From NCBI RefSeq assembly GCF_000348985.1, contig NC_035930.1, forward strand, positions 434,001 to 498,000: DNA of 64,000 nucleotides. The letters are read 5' to 3'. Made by a program: the position numbers and the translations under genes. This DNA comes from Huiozyma naganishii CBS 8797. Taxonomy: Eukaryota; Ascomycota; Saccharomycetes; Saccharomycetales; Saccharomycetaceae. Below the pieces are notes generated by a model. The model was not told where the DNA came from and did no database searches. It saw nothing but the letters and a program-made list of their open reading frames with translations. Below are positions 62,120-64,000 of this stretch, one piece after another. Position 1 is the first letter of the stretch, and each line of letters opens with the position of its first letter.

Positions 62120-63847
62120 TTATATTCTGCCATTTGCGAGAAGTGTCCCCAGGTTCTCAAACAGAATTGCTTCATTATCTTTGTAGAACTGCGATCTTCT
62201 AACGGTATCCTCGTTGAAGCCTTCATCCCCCGATAGAACTTTGAGAGCGTTTGCCGAGGATTCAATGTATTCTTGCAAAAATGGCACCGGGTTCTGTGCC
62301 AATTTATTGAAGAATTGGTATTTGTTAGCGGTATCGTTTAGTTGTAACTGTAAAGTGGTGATTTGCTTATCCATCTCGGCAAAGCGAGGTTTTAGATCTG
62401 CGTTCCTATCATCCAGTGCGTTCAGCAACTGTAACCCATCAGCCGGTAAGTTTGCGGAGCCTGATGCGTTGCCCTGCAGCCCAGCAATATCTGGTACCTC
62501 TATGTCGAACACTACTTCACCGTATGTGGATGACTTATCAACTCTGACTTTATAGTCCAGCCTGATGGGGCTAATAGGGTGGATATGCGAGTTGACTAGC
62601 GGCAAAAACTCGGTTAACTTCATCGTTTTCTTGGAGTCCTGTAGAGGTTCAGCGGTCTCGTCACCAGTCATATTTACGTCTCCATCTCTGTCGGCGCCCT
62701 GTAAGTCCTGTGGAAGCAACGTTGCTAGGAAATCATCTAGTTGCACAATGGTCCTTTCACCGTTCTTATTCTCTGATTCGTCGTCTAGCAAATGCCCCCC
62801 CGTTGGCAGCACACCATTGCTGCTTAAGAGGTTGTTTATCAAAATATATTTGTACAGGGAGTACACTGCATCGTGCAGCGACCCTCTGGATTTCCCAATG
62901 ATGGAGGAAAGTTCTTTGGAGTACTCTAGTTGGTGTCCCGTTACACCTTTAGGTTGGATTGTGACTGTACAGTCAACGTTTTCTGTACCTGGTCTTTTGA
63001 CATCCAAACCATCAAATTCCACTGGGTTCTTTGGATCGAAATGCCATTCGACCGCGTCGATTATCTGTGTGGTATCTTCCTGTGGTTGTGCAAGTGGAAC
63101 CTTGGGTTCAGCTGGTTGTTGTCTTTCATCAGGCTGAGTCTGCATGTTGTTAGTGGTGCCATCATTGAGGAAGCTCTCGGACACATCTGGCTGAGTATTC
63201 TGTGTTGTAATAGAGTTACTGGCGCCCGTAACCTCTTCCTCTCTCTCTTCATCCTGTTTCACTTCAATCTTTTTGAAATCGACAGCGATATCCTGTATAA
63301 AGGAGGAAAACTTAGCTCTTTCAGGACTCTCCCCCGATGTATCATCGATCAGTCTACCCTCAATCCGCAGAGTCCAAGAGGGTTCCGTAGATTTTTCCTC
63401 CGGTTTCTCTGTTGCATCTTCCTTAGTGCTTTCTTTACTCTGCTGCTGCTGCCAAGGTTGGTTTTCCGCAATATTGGACACAAATATACGTAAATATCTC
63501 ACTTGGTCCTTATCATAATGACTAAAGGAACTCTGTGGCTGTTTCGAGTTGTTATTCCATTGAGAGATGCTCTGATACAGGTCCACTTTCTTTCTCGCTA
63601 AATATACATCCAGTTTTTTTTCCGCTTCCAGTAGTTGCTGGTAGGAACCCAGTTCTGGAATTAGATCGATCAAATAGGATGGTGCATAACTGCTTGTTGG
63701 ATGGATCGTACGCATTGGATTAACCTGTTGGTTAGTTTGTAATTGTGCGGAGGAGGGTTTAGGGCCCGCATTCAATGGCACACCGCCGCCATTGCTTTTC
63801 ATCCCCAGACCTGCATTAAACTTACTATTACTCGCTGAGCGGGACAT
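62120..63847 (-). CDS. SNF12: SNF12/RSC6, SWI/SNF-family BAF60 subunit
   Basis: 575 residues (S. cerevisiae Snf12 566; Rsc6 483). It is a BAF60-type core subunit of SWI/SNF or RSC remodellers. Shared motifs are APSYLIDLIPELGSYQQLLE, VRYLRIFVSNIAENQPW, SWTLRIEGRLIDD, NPVEFDGLDVKRPGTENVDC, and a degenerate SWIB segment. The C-terminus ANALKVLSGDEGFNEDTVRR...LANGRI is Snf12-like, while DAVYSLYKYILINNLL and the THR4 neighbourhood (YCR052W) are Rsc6-like. It may be the only gene of this pair in the genome and serve both complexes. The start is the ATG at 63847. Confidence 0.88.
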   Translation of the reverse strand: MSRSASNSKFNAGLGMKSNGGGVPLNAGPKPSSAQLQTNQQVNPMRTIHPTSSYAPSYLIDLIPELGSYQQLLEAEKKLDVYLARKKVDLYQSISQWNNNSKQPQSSFSHYDKDQVRYLRIFVSNIAENQPWQQQQSKESTKEDATEKPEEKSTEPSWTLRIEGRLIDDTSGESPERAKFSSFIQDIAVDFKKIEVKQDEEREEEVTGASNSITTQNTQPDVSESFLNDGTTNNMQTQPDERQQPAEPKVPLAQPQEDTTQIIDAVEWHFDPKNPVEFDGLDVKRPGTENVDCTVTIQPKGVTGHQLEYSKELSSIIGKSRGSLHDAVYSLYKYILINNLLSSNGVLPTGGHLLDDESENKNGERTIVQLDDFLATLLPQDLQGADRDGDVNMTGDETAEPLQDSKKTMKLTEFLPLVNSHIHPISPIRLDYKVRVDKSSTYGEVVFDIEVPDIAGLQGNASGSANLPADGLQLLNALDDRNADLKPRFAEMDKQITTLQLQLNDTANKYQFFNKLAQNPVPFLQEYIESSANALKVLSGDEGFNEDTVRRSQFYKDNEAILFENLGTLLANGRI

Positions 63848-64000
63848 CCTTGAAAGCTTCCGTTAATCGCAATCTCTCTTTGTCCCTCTTAACTGCAATC
63901 CACAGCGCAGTGTCTTCAAATTTCACTTGCAATTCTCGAATATTTTTCTGTTGTTTTTTTCGTCGTCAGAAAACGCGAATTTGAGTAAAAGGCCACCACG
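63848..64000. promoter_or_regulatory. SNF12/RSC6 upstream region to window edge
   Basis: 153 bases of 5' flank. It has a T-rich tract around 63942-63960 and an ACGCGAA motif at 63972-63978. No gene is visible before the edge. Confidence 0.4.

Noticed and set aside
1..64000. CRISPR array, transposon, LTR or centromere
   Set aside because: The only arrays are short degenerate repeats, and no terminal repeats, integrase frames or CDEIII-like TTCCGAA cores with flanking AT-rich DNA were seen.

Overview
This window is nuclear DNA from a budding yeast of the family Saccharomycetaceae. Nearly every gene is a recognisable orthologue of a Saccharomyces cerevisiae gene, genes are compact and almost all intron-free, and the single intron found (in YSF3) carries the yeast signals GTATGT and TACTAAC. 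Gene order follows S. cerevisiae chromosomes XIV, XIII and III in blocks. Genes expected inside those blocks are missing (CIA2, FYV6, CLN1, ERG12), which suggests a post-whole-genome-duplication lineage with differential loss. The rather high GC content of most of the window would suit a Kazachstania-like species. K. naganishii is a possible candidate, but this is inference only.

Layout. 0-23 kb matches the YNL128-YNL139 block (with LSM12 from the sister YHR121 track): LSM12, TEP1, NRK1, CPT1/EPT1, TOM22, KRE33, two tandem YNL134C-type oxidoreductases, FPR1, EAF7, NAM9, SRV2, YSF3, THO2. 23-25.5 kb matches YNL152-149: INN1, RPC31, PGA2. 25.8-44 kb matches YMR197-207: VTI1, a CIK1-like coiled-coil gene, ROT1, RAD14, ERG2, TOM40, INP1, PFK2, a YMR206W-like gene and ACC1/HFA1. 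45-47.4 kb matches YCR045-046: RRT12, IMG1. 47.4-53.7 kb is a non-syntenic accessory stretch: a CACG-repeat promoter, a third YNL134C-type gene, a large repeat-bearing GPI adhesin and a long gene-free spacer. 53.7-64 kb matches YCR060-052: TAH1, YIH1, PWP2, CTR86, THR4 and a SNF12/RSC6 gene.

Function. The genes are mostly housekeeping: ribosome biogenesis (KRE33, PWP2), transcription and mRNA export (RPC31, THO2, EAF7, SNF12/RSC6), mitochondrial biogenesis (TOM22, TOM40, NAM9, IMG1), lipid synthesis (CPT1/EPT1, ERG2, ACC1), glycolysis (PFK2), cytokinesis, trafficking and repair. Promoter motifs fit these roles: Reb1/RRPE/PAC at PWP2 and KRE33, Rap1/CTTCC at PFK2, an inositol/choline element at ACC1, and a mid-sporulation element at RRT12.

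The most notable points are: (1) an open, stop-free, strongly mitochondrial-presequence-like extension upstream of the ACC1 AUG with no in-frame AUG, implying a non-AUG-initiated mitochondrial isoform; (2) a C4 zinc-ribbon-like reading frame abutting YIH1, reachable by a -1 slip on A AAA AAA just before the stop; (3) a CACG array with about 21-bp period between IMG1 and the third oxidoreductase gene; (4) a YSF3 gene whose first exon is just the ATG; and (5) a CIK1-like gene with no room for the motor-homology domain. I saw no tRNA, rRNA, CRISPR array, transposon or centromere.
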